Below are positions 44,074-52,112 of a stretch of 64,000 nucleotides of DNA, piece after piece. Location: NCBI GenBank assembly GCA_965263165.1, contig OZ253584.1:2914001-2978000 (forward strand), read 5' to 3'. The translations under genes were made by a program, and so were the position numbers. The notes under the pieces are model-generated. The model had not been told where the DNA came from. It saw only the letters and a program-made list of their open reading frames with translations, and ran no database searches. The first letter of the stretch is position 1. Each line of letters opens with the position of its first letter. This stretch comes from SAR202-VII-2 sp965263165 (GTDB taxonomy: Bacteria; Chloroflexota; Dehalococcoidia; Lucifugimonadales; SAR202-VII-2).

Positions 44074-44144
44074 TTAACCAAAGGGCAACGCAGATGCAAC
44101 CCAAACGTAACATCTCCGCAATTGCCCCGTAATATGCCTGTGAG
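44074..44144 (+). promoter_or_regulatory. 11-bp phased operator upstream of micropeptide 2
   Basis: Seven half-sites start at 44074, 44085, 44096, 44107, 44118, 44129 and 44140 (TTAAC, GCAAC, GCAAC, GTAAC, GCAAT, GTAAT, GTGAG), exactly one per 11 bp. The last five match the operator of micropeptide 1 both in sequence and in distance to the start codon (~47-50 nt). Confidence 0.7.
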
Positions 44145-44190
44145 ATGCTGGAGCCATCGAAAGAAAAACTTCCTAGCGAGGTGTGGGATC

Positions 44191-44277
44191 GTGGAAATCA
44201 TTCTTGGTGGCATCGCCTTCGCAACACTGTTCGGACTCTGGGTGGTGCTGCCCAGCAAGTTCCTTCGAAAGAACTAG
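44191..44277 (+). CDS. 28-residue single-span membrane micropeptide 2
   Basis: 28 residues from GTG 44191: MEII, GGIAFATLFGLWVVLPSKF, LRKN. GAGGTG lies 8-10 nt upstream, as in copy 1. Changes from copy 1 are conservative in the span (two V/I) and confined otherwise to the last residues (T/L, R/N), which suggests selection on the peptide sequence. It has its own operator and terminator, so the duplication covers a full transcription unit of about 310 bp. Confidence 0.72.
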   Translation: MEIILGGIAFATLFGLWVVLPSKFLRKN

Positions 44278-44293
44278 GCCCCCGGGACCCAGG

Positions 44294-44331
44294 AAAGCAG
44301 AGCGCCCCCACAAGTGGGGGCGCTCTGCTTT
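44294..44331. terminator. Hairpin terminator after micropeptide 2
   Basis: AAAGCAGAGCGCCCCCAC pairs perfectly with GTGGGGGCGCTCTGCTTT around a short loop, 17 bp after the stop, then TCTGTCC. The A and T ends make it usable in either direction. Confidence 0.8.
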
Positions 44332-44383
44332 CTGTCCGCTATGCTACGATGTGCCCACGCAAGTCCACGCGAGGCATACAGTA

Positions 44384-45334
44384 ATGAAAGTACGCATTGG
44401 CATGGCCCCAACAGCCCTCCCGCCCGGCAGAGAAGGCGCCAGCCTCTTCTGGCGCACCATGGATCTCTGCGAGGCCCTAGACTTCGATTCCATTTGGCTC
44501 AGCGACCGGCCCGTCGGCCCCCGCCCCTCCCTCGAACCCATGGTCGGCATGGCCGCCGTCGCCGGCCGCTATCCCAACCTCAAGTTCGGCACCAGCGTCC
44601 TCATCCTCTCCATTCGGCAGCCTGTGCTCCTGGCAAAGGAGCTCGCCACCTTCGATTACCTGTCCGGAGGCCGCATCTTCCCCGCCATCGGCCTGGGCCA
44701 GGACGACCCCCGGGAATACGAAGCCCTCGGAACCCGCAAGGAAGACCGCGGACGACGCGTCGACGAAGCGCTCCCCCTGCTGCGGCGGCTGTGGACCGAG
44801 GACAATGTCACCCACCATGGCGAGTTCTTCACCCTCAATGAAGTCACCATTGAGCCCAAGCCCATCCAGCAACCGTGCATCCCTCTCTGGATCGGCGGCC
44901 GCAGCAGGGCCGCCCAGCGCCGCGTCGGCCGCCTGGGCGATGGCTGGCTCGCCTCCAGCGCCACGCCAGCCGAGATGGAGGAGGGCGTAGCGCACATCTT
45001 CGCCACCGCCGCCGACGCCGGACGCTCGGTCGACGAGGACCACATGGGCGCCACCATCGGCTTCCGCATCGAAGCTGACCGGGACACCGCCTCGGAAATG
45101 GCGGCGCCATTTGCCATCCGCCTCCGCCCCGATGCGGACCTCGCCAGCTACACGGCTCTTGGTTCCGCCGAAGACGTGGCCGCCCTTCTGAGGGACTACG
45201 TCGCAGCCGGCATTACGAAATTTGTCCTGCGGCCCATGTGCCGCCCCCACGAAATGGAAGACCAGCTCCGGCGCGTCGGCGAGGACGTCATTCCCCTCTT
45301 CCACGCCTCCCCAAAGGAAGCAGCGGCCCGTTAG
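44384..45334 (+). CDS. LLM-class (luciferase-like) flavin/F420-dependent oxidoreductase
   Basis: 316 residues from ATG 44384. Bacterial luciferase-like barrel: KVRIGMAPTALPPG at the first strand, FDSIWLSDRPVGPRPSLEP, KFGTSVLILSIRQPVLLAKELATFDYLSGGR, then GIGLGQ-type GLGQDDPREYEALG and PCIPLWIGGRSRAAQRRVGRLGDGWL, all typical. The SGGR-x-GLG pattern is common in F420- or FMN-dependent members that oxidise or reduce small organics. The cofactor and substrate are not fixed by sequence. It is followed within 5 bp by repeat R2. Confidence 0.9.
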   Translation: MKVRIGMAPTALPPGREGASLFWRTMDLCEALDFDSIWLSDRPVGPRPSLEPMVGMAAVAGRYPNLKFGTSVLILSIRQPVLLAKELATFDYLSGGRIFPAIGLGQDDPREYEALGTRKEDRGRRVDEALPLLRRLWTEDNVTHHGEFFTLNEVTIEPKPIQQPCIPLWIGGRSRAAQRRVGRLGDGWLASSATPAEMEEGVAHIFATAADAGRSVDEDHMGATIGFRIEADRDTASEMAAPFAIRLRPDADLASYTALGSAEDVAALLRDYVAAGITKFVLRPMCRPHEMEDQLRRVGEDVIPLFHASPKEAAAR

Positions 45335-45337
45335 GTA

Positions 45338-45378
45338 TGCTTCCCAGGGACGCTGTGTTACAGGCGCGAGGTGGGACC
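45338..45378. repeat. Repeat family R2, copy c
   Basis: GCTTCCCAGGGACGCTGTGT then TACAGGCGCGAGGTGGGA, similar to copies at 6797 and 18570. Here it is followed by GTGGGA-CCCCCA-TCCCAC and an A-run. Confidence 0.55.
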
Positions 45379-45390
45379 CCCATCCCACCG

Positions 45391-45418
45391 AAAAAAGAAA
45401 CCCCCGGTTTCCCGGGGG
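45391..45418 (-). terminator. Terminator of the priA-ftr-dtxR operon
   Basis: On the minus strand CCCCCGG-GAAA-CCGGGGG is followed by TTTCTTTTTT, a standard rho-independent terminator, 25 bp beyond the dtxR stop. Confidence 0.85.
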
Positions 45419-45442
45419 CCCGCGCCGCCGCCTGAGCCGCCC

Positions 45443-46189
45443 CTACCCCTCCCTCACCCGAATCCGCGAAGCCGCCTCATACCCCAGCGCAATCTCCGTC
45501 CCCTCCTGAGTGCGGAGCGCCATCACTCCCCGGTACGGCGCCGCCTCCACAACCTCCAATGACGCCCCGGGCAACACCCCCTGAGCGACCAGATAGCTCA
45601 GGAGCTCCACCCCGTGCTCGGGCACCCACGTCACCTCATAGCGCCTACCGGCCACCGCTCCGTCCAGCGACAACTCTCCAAGCCTGTCCGCGGCCGCGGC
45701 GCCCGGGATGGGGTGTCCGAAAGGACACGACGAAGGATTGCCCAGCCGCTCGGCTATCTTGCCCTCGGTGAGGGGGGACAGGCCGTGCTCCAACCGGTGG
45801 GCCTCTTCGTGCGCTCGTTCCAGGGGCACGCCAAGCTCGCTGACCACCAGGCACTCCGCCAAACGGTGCCGCCGCACCATTTCCCTGGCCATCCGCCGGC
45901 CCTCCCCCGTCAGGCGCACCTCTTTCCCCGGCGTGATCTCCACGAGACCCTGACGCGCCATCCGCCGCACCATCCCGGTTACCGACGGCAGCGATGTTCC
46001 CTGGTGCTCGGTGGATGCCAGCCCTCTCAGATAATCGGCCACGTGGCCGGGAGTGACCGCAATGTCATCCTCTTCCAGGATGAAGATGGCCTGAAGGTAG
46101 TTCTCAGCCGACGGCGAAAGACGCGGTTGCCCTTCCCCCTGAGCGGCGCGCCGGGTCTCGTCTCCGGCCGCTGTCTCAAACGTGCTCAA
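45443..46189 (-). CDS. DtxR/MntR-family metal-dependent repressor with FeoA domain
   Basis: 248 residues. Winged helix N-terminus: LSPSAENYLQAIFILEEDDI, SLPSVTGMVRRMARQGLVEI, VRLTGEGRRMAREMVRRHRLAE, followed by the metal-binding and dimerisation segment EEAHRLEHGLSP and CPFGHPIPG. The C-terminal ~75 residues form an SH3-like FeoA domain (GVELLSYLVAQGVLPGASLEV). It senses Fe2+ or Mn2+ and represses uptake or iron-sulphur genes. It overlaps the FTR catalytic subunit gene by 4 bp, a link between iron sensing and an Fe-S enzyme. Confidence 0.9.
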   Translation of the reverse strand: MSTFETAAGDETRRAAQGEGQPRLSPSAENYLQAIFILEEDDIAVTPGHVADYLRGLASTEHQGTSLPSVTGMVRRMARQGLVEITPGKEVRLTGEGRRMAREMVRRHRLAECLVVSELGVPLERAHEEAHRLEHGLSPLTEGKIAERLGNPSSCPFGHPIPGAAAADRLGELSLDGAVAGRRYEVTWVPEHGVELLSYLVAQGVLPGASLEVVEAAPYRGVMALRTQEGTEIALGYEAASRIRVREG

Positions 46190-46608
46190 GAAGGCCGCTC
46201 CCTGCGTTCGATCTCCCGCTCTTCCGCCTTGGCCCGCAGGACCCGTCCCTTGTCCGGCGTTGGATCCTTCACAAGCCCGTACATCCGGCGTCCCTCGTGG
46301 TCTTCCGGGAGGTGCTCAGTGATGGGCAGGCCCTCCTCCGTTACGAACAGCAGACAGTGGCAGTACTTGTAAATCTGCATGTCGTCGCAGGCGCATATCC
46401 ACGTCCGATGTTTGATCTCCTCATCCTTGTCGGGATAGAACCGGCAGGGACAGAGAGGCCTTCCGATCTGGTCGACGTTGGCCGCCAGGCCAAGGATCAC
46501 GCCCTCTTTGACCTCGTCCATGGGATGCGTCGTCGTGCCCGACTTTTCGCAATACTTCTGCACGAAGTTCCGCATCTTCTGCATCGCTGCTTCGCTGGGT
46601 TGCTCCAT
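46186..46608 (-). CDS. Ferredoxin-thioredoxin reductase catalytic subunit
   Basis: 140 residues from ATG 46608 with GGAGG 8 nt upstream (a GTG at 46626 is alternative). The cysteine pattern CPC-x16-CAC-x8-CHC exactly follows the FTR beta subunit: the [4Fe-4S] cluster and redox-active disulphide that pass electrons from ferredoxin to thioredoxin. An earlier Cys lies in NFVQKYCEKSG. The C-terminal tail (KGRVLRAKAEEREIERRERP) is charged. No variable (alpha) subunit is nearby, as is common outside photosynthetic organisms. It is translated together with dtxR. Confidence 0.92.
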   Translation of the reverse strand: MEQPSEAAMQKMRNFVQKYCEKSGTTTHPMDEVKEGVILGLAANVDQIGRPLCPCRFYPDKDEEIKHRTWICACDDMQIYKYCHCLLFVTEEGLPITEHLPEDHEGRRMYGLVKDPTPDKGRVLRAKAEEREIERRERPS

Positions 46609-46708
46609 GATCTCGGCCTCCGTCACCGGGAGTGATCGATTGGATGCGAGTCATCTGGGCGGACTGATTCGACGCCATCGTAGCTGGCGCCATCTGCACT
46701 GGCAAGAG

Positions 46709-49138
46709 CTATGCCACGCTCACCGGGTCAATGTCCACAACCCACCCGGCCGGTAACTCCACCTGGCTCAGGAAGCCGGCCGGATCGGGGCTCCGTAGCA
46801 CAACGTGCCAGCGGTAGCGCCCCCGAAGGCGCGCAGGATAGGCTGGGGCAGGCCCTATCACGGCGCTCTCCGCATCCCCGATGGCCCGTTGGCGCCGCAG
46901 CAGCGTCCTGCACAGGCGCTCCGCCTCGCCCTCGCTCAAGGCAGCGTTTGTATGGCTGTAGGTCAACCGGGCCAGGCGGGAAAACGGCGGGTACAGGAAC
47001 GACCGCCGAAAAGCTATCTCCTGGTGGTAGAAGGCTTCATAGTCCTGGGAGGCCGCCGCCTGGATCGCATAGTTTCCCGGCTGATAGGTCTGGATGATAG
47101 CCTCTCCCGCCAGCGTCCCCCGGCCCGCTCTGCCCGCGACCTGGCATAGAAGCTGAAACACCCTCTCCTGCGCCCGGAAGTCCGGGATGTACAGACCAAG
47201 GTCAGCTAGCATGACCCCAACGAGCATCACATTCGGAATGTGCAGGCCCTTGGTTACCATTTGGGTGCCCACCAGTATCTGGGCCTCGCCGCGGATGAAC
47301 TTGTTCAACACTAGGTCCCGCTGGCCGGAAATCGTCGAAACGTCCCTGTCCCACCTCACCGCCTCCGCCTGCGGGAACAGTTCCTGCGCCTCCTGCAACA
47401 CCCGCTGCGTCCCTACGCCCAGGTAGCGTATGCGCTTGCTCTGACATGCGGGGCAGGTGAAGGGGACCCGCTGCGCCCGCCCGCAGTGATGGCAAAGGAG
47501 CCGTTGGCGGTCCCCGTGATAGATCATCGGCGTGGAGCAGCTCCGGCACTCCACGGTGTGCCCGCAGTCGCGGCACTGCACGTGCGTGGAGCTGCCCCGG
47601 CGGTTGAGAAACAGGATCACTTGGCTGTCGTGGGCAAGCGCCCTGCCCACGGCCTCCTGAAGGGGTTCGCTGAACATCGAGCGATTGCCCGCCTTCAGCT
47701 CCGACCGCATGTCCACGACCCGAACGTCCGCCATGGCTCCGATGCCCTCAACCTCTTCGGTGGGCCTGATGCGGTTCGGCAGCTTGAGCGCCCGATGCTC
47801 GCCGCGCTCTGCCCGGTAGTAGGTTGCGACGTCCGGCGTGGCGCTGCCCAGCACCACGACGGCGCCGGTCAGTCTGGCAAGCTCCATAGCCGACTCTCGG
47901 GCGTGGTACCGCGGCGACGCCTCCCCCTGCTTGTAGGTCCACTCGTGCTCCTCGTCCAATACAATGAGGCCCGGGTCCGAGAGGGGAGCAAATAAGGCGC
48001 TCCGCGACCCCACCACCACGTCAGCCTCCCCTCGGTGCAAGCGCCGCCACGTCTCCCGCCGCTGCGTCTGGGTCAGCTCGCTGTGCAGCACCGCCACCCG
48101 GCCGGGGAAGCGCCGGTTGAACCGGTCCAGCGTCTGAGGCGTCAGCGATATCTCCGGCACGAGAATGATGCCCTGCTTCCCCTGGCCCAGCGCCTTTGCC
48201 AGCGCCCGCAGGTAGACCTCCGTCTTGCCGCTTCCCGTGACCCCGTGCAGCAGAAATGTTCGCGGCTGGCCCTGCTGGGACTCCATCGCCGCTTCAATCT
48301 GCGCCAGCGCCCGCTGCTGATGCCCCGTGAGTGACGGCGGCGGCTCGGGGGCAGCGCCCGCATCAACGTTGGGAGGCCCCTGGTCCACAACCCGGTCTTC
48401 CACCACAAGGCCCTTCCCCAGCAGCCCGGTCACCGTGTGGGCCCCGAAACGCCGCCGCGCCTCCGTGGCGCGGATCGGCGGCCCCGCCGTCAATACGGTC
48501 TCCAGTAGTGCCGCCTGCCTCTTCGCCCGGCTCTTGGCCAGAATAGCCACCGCTCCGGCGTCCACTCCCGGCGTTGTTCGTAGGAAGGCAACGTAGCGTT
48601 CCCCCTGAGCGGGACGCCGCCACGTCGCCTGGCGCTCCAGCAGGCCGGCCCTTTCCAATTTGACGAGCTGCTGCTCCGCCCCGCCGCCAAGCACGCGCTT
48701 CAACGTCGGCTGGGGCGTCTGAGGATGCTGTTGAAGGTAGTCCAGCACCGGCTGCTGGCTTGGGGGCATCGCTTCCACCGAGGCTGCCGCGCCCTTCGGC
48801 GTCAGCGACACCACGACAGCCCGACGCCCCAAGGCCCCGGGGGGGAGCATCAGCGCCGCCGCCTCGTACAGCGAGGCCATGTAGGTCTCGGCAATCCACC
48901 GGGCCAATGTCAGTTGATGGGCCCGCAGCAATACGCCGGGATGCACAAGGTCAACGATGTCGCGCGTCCGCTCGACCTGCGGGTGCTCCGCCAACTCGAA
49001 CACAATGCCCACGACGTTCCTGGGCCCAAACGGCGCCAGCACGGCCTGCCCAGGCTGCACGGTCAGAGAGTCAGGAACGCGATAGGAGAACGTGCGGTTT
49101 CCCGCTGGCGCATCCACCGCTACTTCTGCGTAGCCCAT
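46709..49138 (-). CDS. priA: Primosomal protein N' (replication restart helicase PriA)
   Basis: 809 residues. An N-terminal 3'-DNA-binding domain (YAEVAVDAPAGNRTFSYRVP), then the SF2 helicase with Walker A GVTGSGKTEVYLRAL, DEEH box VLDEEHEWTYKQGEASPRYH, and GSATPDVATY. The zinc-binding insert has paired cysteines: CRDCGHTVECRSC and CHHCGRAQRVPFTCPAC. Motif VI reads QVAGRAGRG. PriA reloads the replicative helicase at stalled forks. It heads a minus-strand operon with ftr and dtxR (100 bp to the FTR start). Confidence 0.96.
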   Translation of the reverse strand: MGYAEVAVDAPAGNRTFSYRVPDSLTVQPGQAVLAPFGPRNVVGIVFELAEHPQVERTRDIVDLVHPGVLLRAHQLTLARWIAETYMASLYEAAALMLPPGALGRRAVVVSLTPKGAAASVEAMPPSQQPVLDYLQQHPQTPQPTLKRVLGGGAEQQLVKLERAGLLERQATWRRPAQGERYVAFLRTTPGVDAGAVAILAKSRAKRQAALLETVLTAGPPIRATEARRRFGAHTVTGLLGKGLVVEDRVVDQGPPNVDAGAAPEPPPSLTGHQQRALAQIEAAMESQQGQPRTFLLHGVTGSGKTEVYLRALAKALGQGKQGIILVPEISLTPQTLDRFNRRFPGRVAVLHSELTQTQRRETWRRLHRGEADVVVGSRSALFAPLSDPGLIVLDEEHEWTYKQGEASPRYHARESAMELARLTGAVVVLGSATPDVATYYRAERGEHRALKLPNRIRPTEEVEGIGAMADVRVVDMRSELKAGNRSMFSEPLQEAVGRALAHDSQVILFLNRRGSSTHVQCRDCGHTVECRSCSTPMIYHGDRQRLLCHHCGRAQRVPFTCPACQSKRIRYLGVGTQRVLQEAQELFPQAEAVRWDRDVSTISGQRDLVLNKFIRGEAQILVGTQMVTKGLHIPNVMLVGVMLADLGLYIPDFRAQERVFQLLCQVAGRAGRGTLAGEAIIQTYQPGNYAIQAAASQDYEAFYHQEIAFRRSFLYPPFSRLARLTYSHTNAALSEGEAERLCRTLLRRQRAIGDAESAVIGPAPAYPARLRGRYRWHVVLRSPDPAGFLSQVELPAGWVVDIDPVSVA

Positions 49139-49361
49139 GCTCGCATCCTAGCGCCGACGCCGGCCTTTGCGCCAGCGCCGCGTGTCACGGTCAACACAGC
49201 GGCGTAAGCCCAGGAATCCCGGCGGCCCGGCCATACAACAGCGTTCCACCCCTTGCATCGCCCCTTTGGAAGCGCCCCCCGCCAGCCGGCGGCTGGCCGG
49301 GGAGGCCGCTGCCAACCGGTTCCACCACACCGACGCCCTTCCGGAGGCAGCCACACAACAG

Positions 49362-49390
49362 AGAAGGGGCGCCGGCTCGGCGCCCCTTCT
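49362..49390. terminator. Terminator after rplS
   Basis: AGAAGGGGCGCCG-GCT-CGGCGCCCCTTCT, a perfect 13-bp stem with a 3-nt loop, 27 bp beyond the rplS stop. It could also act on the opposite strand. Confidence 0.8.
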
Positions 49391-49417
49391 AGAGTCTCTC
49401 TTCCTGTTCCCACGGGC

Positions 49418-49762
49418 CTACCGGCGCCCGCGCTCCCTGATCCGAGCCTTCTTGCCGCGCAGGCCCCGCAGGTAGTACAGCCGGGCCCGGCGCACGCGGC
49501 CCTGCCGCATAACCTTCACCCCATCGATACGAGGCGAGTACAACGGGAAGGTCCGCTCCACACCCACGCCGTGAGCGACCCGGCGCACAGTGAACGTGGC
49601 GTTGACGCCGCCGCCTCGGCTGCGAATGATCACACCCTGAAACGCCTGGATGCGCTCCCTCTGGCCCTCCACCACGCGAAAGTCCACCTGCACCGTATCC
49701 CCGGGCCTGAACTGCTCGATCTTTGGGTTGGGCTCTACAGCAACAACCGCCTGAAGGTCCAT
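49418..49762 (-). CDS. rplS: 50S ribosomal protein L19
   Basis: 114 residues. Full match to the L19 pattern: KIEQFRPGDTVQVDFRVVEG, REERIQAFQGVIIRSRGGG-like core (here RERIQAFQGVIIRSRG), FTVRRVAHGVGVERTFPLYS, and RRARLYYLRGLRGKKARIRE at the C-terminus. It lies at the subunit interface of the ribosome. trmD, its frequent partner in bacteria, is 5 kb away here, so the ancestral rpsP-rimM-trmD-rplS order is broken up. Confidence 0.97.
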   Translation of the reverse strand: MDLQAVVAVEPNPKIEQFRPGDTVQVDFRVVEGQRERIQAFQGVIIRSRGGGVNATFTVRRVAHGVGVERTFPLYSPRIDGVKVMRQGRVRRARLYYLRGLRGKKARIRERGRR

Positions 49763-50066
49763 GAAATCCTCGAACTACGTCCGTATACGGTTCTCGTCAG
49801 CCACAAATTGTACTAGAGGCTGGCTGCCGCTGTCCAGCAGCAGCCAGCGCCGCCGAGCGCCATCCGCCCCTTGCTTTCATCGCTCTGTTGTAGTACAGTA
49901 GTTCTACTCACCCTCTGACCTGCACTCTGGCGGTGTGCAAGTAATGATTCGGCAAAGAGGCCCCAAACAATCAAACACGGCATTCCTCGTAGCCAACCCC
50001 CAAACACCCGTTACAAACAATCAAAGATGGGATACGCCTACAGGAAGGCCCATCCGACCCCATCAC

Positions 50067-51161
50067 CTACCCGTTGGGCAGCAACACCGGGATCATCGCC
50101 TCCATACTGTCATGGGCTCTGAACGCCTCGTTCACCTCTTCCAGGGGGTAGTAGTGCGTGATCAGCTTCTCCACCGGATACCGCACAGCCCCGCTCATCG
50201 ATTCCAGTGACCGTATGGCCGTCTGCGGCGTTGAGGCCACCACTCCGGTCACGTACAGCGACTTCCGCACGATGAGCGCGGGGTTGACCGGCAGCGGCCC
50301 GTAGTCCGTGTACTGCCCCACCACCACGTACTTGCCACTCATACGCACCATCTCCAGCCCTTCCTGAAAGGCCGTCTTCCCACCCGAAGCTTCAACAACC
50401 ACGTCGGCGCCCTTCTCCCCCACCAGCTCCAAAACCCGCTGGACCCGGGCCTCCGGCTCAGGATAGTCGGCTATGTCGACGGTGAGGTCGGCGCCCATCT
50501 CCTTGGCCAGCTCCAAACGGCCGACCGGCGCGCCAACCACGACCACCAGGGATGCCCCCGATAGCTTGGCCTGGTTGAGCGCTCCCATCCCAACGGGCCC
50601 CGAGCCCTGAACGACCACCGTCTCCCCCACCCTGATGCCGCCGGCCCGCTCGATGGCGTTCATCGTGGTCTGGTTGCCGATGAGCGACATCAGGGCTCGC
50701 TCGCTTGATACGTCGTCCGGGATCCGCAGCAGCCACGGCGTCGGCTTCAAATAGACGTACTGGGAGAACCCCCCATTGAGCACCGGAGGGTCGCCCAGCG
50801 TGTCGAGACCGTATTTACCGTAGGAGTCGCAGAAGAGCGGCATCCCTATTGAGCAGTAGTAGCAGTGGTTGCACGGGGTCCCTGAAAAGAGCACCCGGTC
50901 ACCCTCCTTCAGTGGACGCCCCACGGCGTCCGCGGCCACGCCCCTTCCCATCTGGGCAACAGTGCCAAGGTTTTCGTGGCCAAAGATGGCGGGGTGAGGC
51001 GCATCGGGGTTGTGCCAGGCGTGTACGTCGGTGCCGCACACCGCGGCCAACTGCATCTGCACGAGCACGGCGCCAGGTTCGACCTCCGGCACCGGGAACT
51101 CCCGGACCTCCAAGGGCTTCATGGGCCCCACAAAGACGGCTGCCTTGCTAACGTTGGGCAT
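50067..51161 (-). CDS. Zinc-dependent alcohol dehydrogenase (MDR family)
   Basis: 364 residues from ATG 51161 with AGGAGG 6 nt upstream. The catalytic zinc site is seen in VCGTDVHAWHN and GHENLGTV. The structural zinc cysteines lie in TPCNHCYYCSIGMPLFCDSYG. The Rossmann domain carries VVVQGSGPVGMGALNQAKL and ends GADVVVEASGG. It oxidises a secondary or cyclic alcohol with NAD(P). It is the last gene of a minus-strand set (thiolase, DUF35, acetone carboxylase gamma), about 190 bp away, suggesting one ketone/alcohol pathway. Confidence 0.9.
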   Translation of the reverse strand: MPNVSKAAVFVGPMKPLEVREFPVPEVEPGAVLVQMQLAAVCGTDVHAWHNPDAPHPAIFGHENLGTVAQMGRGVAADAVGRPLKEGDRVLFSGTPCNHCYYCSIGMPLFCDSYGKYGLDTLGDPPVLNGGFSQYVYLKPTPWLLRIPDDVSSERALMSLIGNQTTMNAIERAGGIRVGETVVVQGSGPVGMGALNQAKLSGASLVVVVGAPVGRLELAKEMGADLTVDIADYPEPEARVQRVLELVGEKGADVVVEASGGKTAFQEGLEMVRMSGKYVVVGQYTDYGPLPVNPALIVRKSLYVTGVVASTPQTAIRSLESMSGAVRYPVEKLITHYYPLEEVNEAFRAHDSMEAMIPVLLPNG

Positions 51162-51353
51162 GACGACCTCCTGAGAAAATAGCCTGCGGCGCCACCCTCA
51201 ACAGGCTGGCGCCTCTGTCCTCGCCGTTGCTGCGGGATTCGCGTTTGCCCGGGGCCGCCGACCCCGTCTTTCCGGCGCTCCTCGGTGAACTTAGGCTGGG
51301 CTCAGGGAAGTACCCCCTGCCCAGCATTCAGCGATGGCGCGCCAGCAGGACCC

Positions 51354-51695
51354 TCAGGACCCCTGACCACCCATGTGCTTCCGCTTGAGCGCATCCAAAT
51401 CCAAGTCGATGTCCCAGGTGAGCGGGTGTCCAGGGGGGAGATACTCGTTCTCCACCATGACGCCGCAATGGGGGCAGTAGAACTCGATGATGCGGACCCA
51501 TTCCGGGTCGAACGAGTAGTTGTACTGAGGATGGTCGTTGAGGGGGAAATGAATCTCGCCGGGGTCCCGCTCATGGACCAGGCAGCCGGTCTTGTAGGAC
51601 TCGGTGGCGGCAACCAGGTCTCCCTGGCAGCGGTTGCAGCACCACATGTCCCGCTCTAGGTCTATGCCCAGGTATTCCGTTATCTCGACGCGCAT
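51354..51695 (-). CDS. Acetone carboxylase gamma subunit-like protein
   Basis: 113 residues. The sequence RVEITEYLGIDLERDMWCCN and EFYCPHCGVMVENEYLPPGH matches the small (gamma) subunit of acetone carboxylase, with two cysteine pairs (CCNRC and CPHC) that would bind zinc. The full enzyme needs alpha and beta subunits of the hydantoinase A/B type. These are not adjacent; the only hyuAB pair in the window is 34 kb away. It starts 17 bp after the DUF35 stop on the same strand. Confidence 0.8.
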   Translation of the reverse strand: MRVEITEYLGIDLERDMWCCNRCQGDLVAATESYKTGCLVHERDPGEIHFPLNDHPQYNYSFDPEWVRIIEFYCPHCGVMVENEYLPPGHPLTWDIDLDLDALKRKHMGGQGS

Positions 51696-51711
51696 CGGCG
51701 GATCCTCTTCC

Positions 51712-52107
51712 CTAGTCTGGTTGGAAAAGGGGCATGCCCGAATCGCCGAACGTAACCCGGACGGGCATGCCCACGTATACGTCCTCAGGGGCGCATCCCA
51801 CCACGTTGCTCATCAGCAGCGGGCCTTCGTCGAGCTCCACCAGTCCAACGACGTAGGGCGCCGGCCAGTCTTCGGGCACGGGACGCATGCGGAGATGCAC
51901 CACCGTGTAGCTGTACACCTGCCCCCTGCCGCTCACCTCCCGCCAGTCCGGGTCGGAAGCGCCGCAGGCGGGGCAGAACAACCGGGGATAGTGGGCAAAG
52001 GCGCCGCACGACCGGCATTTGGGAAGGACCAAGCGGCCCTCCCTGGCGGCGTCCCAGAACGGAAGCGTCGCCTCGGTCTCGGGTGGGGTGAAAACGCTAT
52101 CGGCCAC
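51712..52107 (-). CDS. Zn-ribbon/OB-fold protein (DUF35), thiolase partner
   Basis: 131 residues from GTG 52107; an ATG at 52155 would overlap the thiolase gene by 43 bp. The N-terminal rubredoxin-like zinc ribbon is CRSCGAFAHYPRLFCPACG. The OB-fold follows (GRGQVYSYTVVHLRMRPVPE, then YVVGLVELDEGPLLMSNVVG). Such proteins form complexes with thiolase-like partners and may channel acyl-CoA intermediates. Its start lies 5 bp after the thiolase stop, supporting a direct complex. Confidence 0.87.
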   Translation of the reverse strand: MADSVFTPPETEATLPFWDAAREGRLVLPKCRSCGAFAHYPRLFCPACGASDPDWREVSGRGQVYSYTVVHLRMRPVPEDWPAPYVVGLVELDEGPLLMSNVVGCAPEDVYVGMPVRVTFGDSGMPLFQPD

Positions 52108-52112
52108 GGAGG

